Source: Gammaproteobacteria bacterium
GTDB taxonomy: Bacteria > Pseudomonadota > Gammaproteobacteria > J113
DNA: 7,358 bases
Direction of reading: 5' to 3'
Assembly (NCBI GenBank): GCA_003694425.1
Contig: RFJX01000101.1
Location: 1 to 7,358 of the forward strand
The notes under the pieces were generated by a model, which worked only from the letters and a program-made list of their open reading frames with translations, made no database searches and had not been told where the DNA came from. The position numbers and the translations under genes were made by a program. Of the stretch, positions 5,686 to 7,358 are shown one piece after another. The first letter of the stretch is position 1, and each line of letters opens with the position of its first letter.

Positions 5686-6846
5686 ATGCGCATCATTACA
5701 CCCGGTCGTTTCCTGTTGCTGCTCCTGCTGGGGGGCGCCGCCCTCGGTCTCTACCGGCTGCTGCAACCCGAACCGGTACCGGTGACACTCGCCCGTGCCA
5801 CGGTGGGGCCGGTGACGGCAACCGTCGCCAACACCCGCTCCGGCACGGTAAAGGCCTGCAGGCGCTCCTGGCTCTCACCGGCCAGTGGCGGCCAGGTGGT
5901 GACCCTGACCGTGAGCGAGGGGGACCGGGTGAATCCGGGACAGCTCCTGCTCGAGCTGTGGAACGAGGACCTGCGCGCGAACCTGGAGCTGCGCCGCCGT
6001 CAGGCCGTGACCGCCCGCGCCGAGGCGCGACAGGCCTGCGCCCTCGCCGAGGGCGCGCGCCGCGAGGCGAGGCGGCTGCAGACCCTGCTGGCGCGGCGGC
6101 TGGTGGCCGACGAGAAGGCGGACCAGGCCGAGACCGAGGCCGCCGCCCGGGAGGCTGCCTGCAATGCGGCGAAGGCAAGGACCGCGGCGGCCGAGGCGGC
6201 GGTGGAGGTGAGCCGCGGCGAGCTGGACCGGACCCGGCTCAGGGCCCCCTTCGCAGGGGTGGTGGCGGAGGTGAATACCGAGCAGGGGGAATATGTCACC
6301 CCGTCGCCTCCCGGGATCGCCACCCTGCCCGCCATCGATCTCATCGACGATTCCTGCCTCTACGTCTCGGCCCCCATCGACGAGGTGGACGCCCCCAGGG
6401 TGAGAGTGGGGATGCCGGTGTGCGTGACCCTCGACGCCTTCCCGGAGCCGCGTTGCAGCGGGCGGATCCGCCGCATCGCCCCCTACATCCAGGAGCGGGA
6501 GAAGCAGGCGCGCACCCTGGAGGTCGAGGTCGAGCTTGCCGACCCGGCGGAGCGCGAAGGCCTGCTTCCGGGCTACAGCGCGGATATCGAGGTGACCCTG
6601 GAGCGCCGGGAGCAGACCCTGCGGATCCCCACCGAGGCCCTGTTCGAGGAGCGGTACGTCCTCTACTACGACCCCGCCGACAGTCGCCTCCACCGGCGGG
6701 AGGTGCGTACCGGCCTCGCCAACTGGGAATACACCGAGGTGCTCGAGGGACTCGCCGAGGGGGACCGGATCGTGCTCTCGCTCGGACGCGAGGGGGTCGT
6801 CGACGGGGCCCTGGCCCGCCCCGCCAGTGAAGCGGGCGATGATTGA
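5686..6846 (+). CDS. Periplasmic adaptor (membrane fusion protein) of an ABC efflux pump
   Basis: This 386-residue HlyD/MacA-type adaptor would link an inner-membrane ABC exporter to an outer-membrane channel. A basic N-terminus and one hydrophobic segment (about 9-25) form a signal anchor. The first lipoyl half follows (about 62-92, with SGGQVVTLTVSEGDRVNPGQ). An Ala/Arg/Glu-rich helical hairpin (95-183) comes next, then the second lipoyl half (185-204, with LRAPFAGVVAEV and GEYV). A beta-barrel domain (222-305) and a membrane-proximal domain (310-375, with IPTEALFEE and the GLAEGDRIVL run) complete the usual order. The start at 5686 follows GGGAG and is the natural start of the signal anchor; the frame is open 78 codons further upstream without support. 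Six cysteines (58, 118, 159, 224, 246, 257) are many for a periplasmic adaptor. The stop overlaps the ATPase start by 8 bp, indicating translational coupling. The substrate is unknown. Confidence 0.92.
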   Translation: MRIITPGRFLLLLLLGGAALGLYRLLQPEPVPVTLARATVGPVTATVANTRSGTVKACRRSWLSPASGGQVVTLTVSEGDRVNPGQLLLELWNEDLRANLELRRRQAVTARAEARQACALAEGARREARRLQTLLARRLVADEKADQAETEAAAREAACNAAKARTAAAEAAVEVSRGELDRTRLRAPFAGVVAEVNTEQGEYVTPSPPGIATLPAIDLIDDSCLYVSAPIDEVDAPRVRVGMPVCVTLDAFPEPRCSGRIRRIAPYIQEREKQARTLEVEVELADPAEREGLLPGYSADIEVTLERREQTLRIPTEALFEERYVLYYDPADSRLHRREVRTGLANWEYTEVLEGLAEGDRIVLSLGREGVVDGALARPASEAGDD

Positions 6847-7358
6847 ACTGGAGGGGGTATGGCGGGACTTCCGGGTCGGGGACCAGGTCGTGCACGCCCT
6901 GCGGGACATCAACCTCACCATCCGGGCCGGCGAGTATGTCAGTCTCATGGGGCCCTCGGGCTCCGGCAAGTCGACCCTGCTCAACATCATCGCCCTCCTC
7001 GACCGCCCCACCCGGGGCAGTTATCGGCTGGAGGGACAGCCGGTCACGGAGCTGGGAGACCGGCAACTGGCCCGGTTGCGCGGCAGGAGGATCGGCTTCG
7101 TCTTCCAGTTCTTCCACCTGATCCCCCGCCTGACGGCGGCGGAGAACATCGAACTGCCCATGGTCCTGGCCGGGATCGCGCCGCCAGAGCGGCGCCGGCG
7201 GGTCGCGCAGGCGCTGGAGGACTTCTCTCTCGGTGACCGCGCCGGTCACCTGCCGGAGCAGCTCTCGGGCGGGCAGAGACAGCGGACCGCCATCGCCCGG
7301 GCCGTCATCATGCGGCCCGCCCTGCTGCTGGCCGACGAGCCCACCGGGAACCTGGATC
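6839..7358 (+). CDS. ABC transporter ATPase, MacB/LolD-type (partial, cut by window end)
   Basis: The first 173 residues are present; the gene runs off the window. All visible nucleotide-binding motifs are intact. They are the Walker [10 protein letters not shown] (38-46), the Q-loop at Q90 within [20 protein letters not shown], the signature LSGGQRQR (142-149) and the Walker [10 protein letters not shown] (162-170), which leads into the D-loop NLD. The sequence around the Q-loop (FVFQ, PRLTA.EN.ELP) is typical of the MacB/LolD/FtsE-like branch, whose ATPases power mechanotransmission exporters rather than importers. The ATG overlaps the adaptor stop codon by 8 bp, so the two are one operon. 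A MacB-type permease, either as a separate gene or fused to this ATPase, is expected immediately downstream. Confidence 0.95.
   Translation, partial: MIELEGVWRDFRVGDQVVHALRDINLTIRAGEYVSLMGPSGSGKSTLLNIIALLDRPTRGSYRLEGQPVTELGDRQLARLRGRRIGFVFQFFHLIPRLTAAENIELPMVLAGIAPPERRRRVAQALEDFSLGDRAGHLPEQLSGGQRQRTAIARAVIMRPALLLADEPTGNLD

Noticed and set aside
5517..6830. Large Gly/Arg/Pro-rich open frame overlapping the adaptor, and similar long antisense frames
   Set aside because: These are shadows caused by high GC; the adaptor frame carries the recognisable family motifs.

Overview
The window looks like part of a GC-rich gammaproteobacterial chromosome at its replication terminus. A near-canonical Xer recombination site (dif) lies at 1202-1229. 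The right side carries ordinary chromosomal genes of proteobacterial type: a DUF1631-family protein, an HDOD protein and a MacA/MacB-like efflux pair. A Chromatiales/Ectothiorhodospiraceae-like host would fit, but that is inference from gene style and base composition only.

Left part (1-1164): two minus-strand genes. One encodes a small phage-type helix-turn-helix protein (748-1164). The next, downstream, encodes an unrecognised 176-residue protein (70-600). The gap between them holds three short hairpins. The regulator starts only 37 bp from dif, so this block is best read as the end of a dif-integrated element, possibly inovirus-like. The other end would lie outside the window.

Centre (1165-1969): dif, then a small minus-strand orphan gene (1310-1612). 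Next comes a dense intergenic control region with a perfect TATAAT -10 for the orphan gene, an inverted repeat with 14-bp arms, two CRP-like sites 32 bp apart, and a sigma70-type promoter for the large plus-strand gene.

Right part (1970-7358): an 823-residue DUF1631 protein (1970-4441) converges on an HDOD-domain protein (4484-5368, minus). A 317-bp divergent intergenic region with a strong hairpin follows. Then comes a two-gene translationally overlapping unit: a membrane-fusion adaptor (5686-6846) and an ABC ATPase (6839 to the window end, truncated by it). The permease of this exporter is expected just beyond the window.
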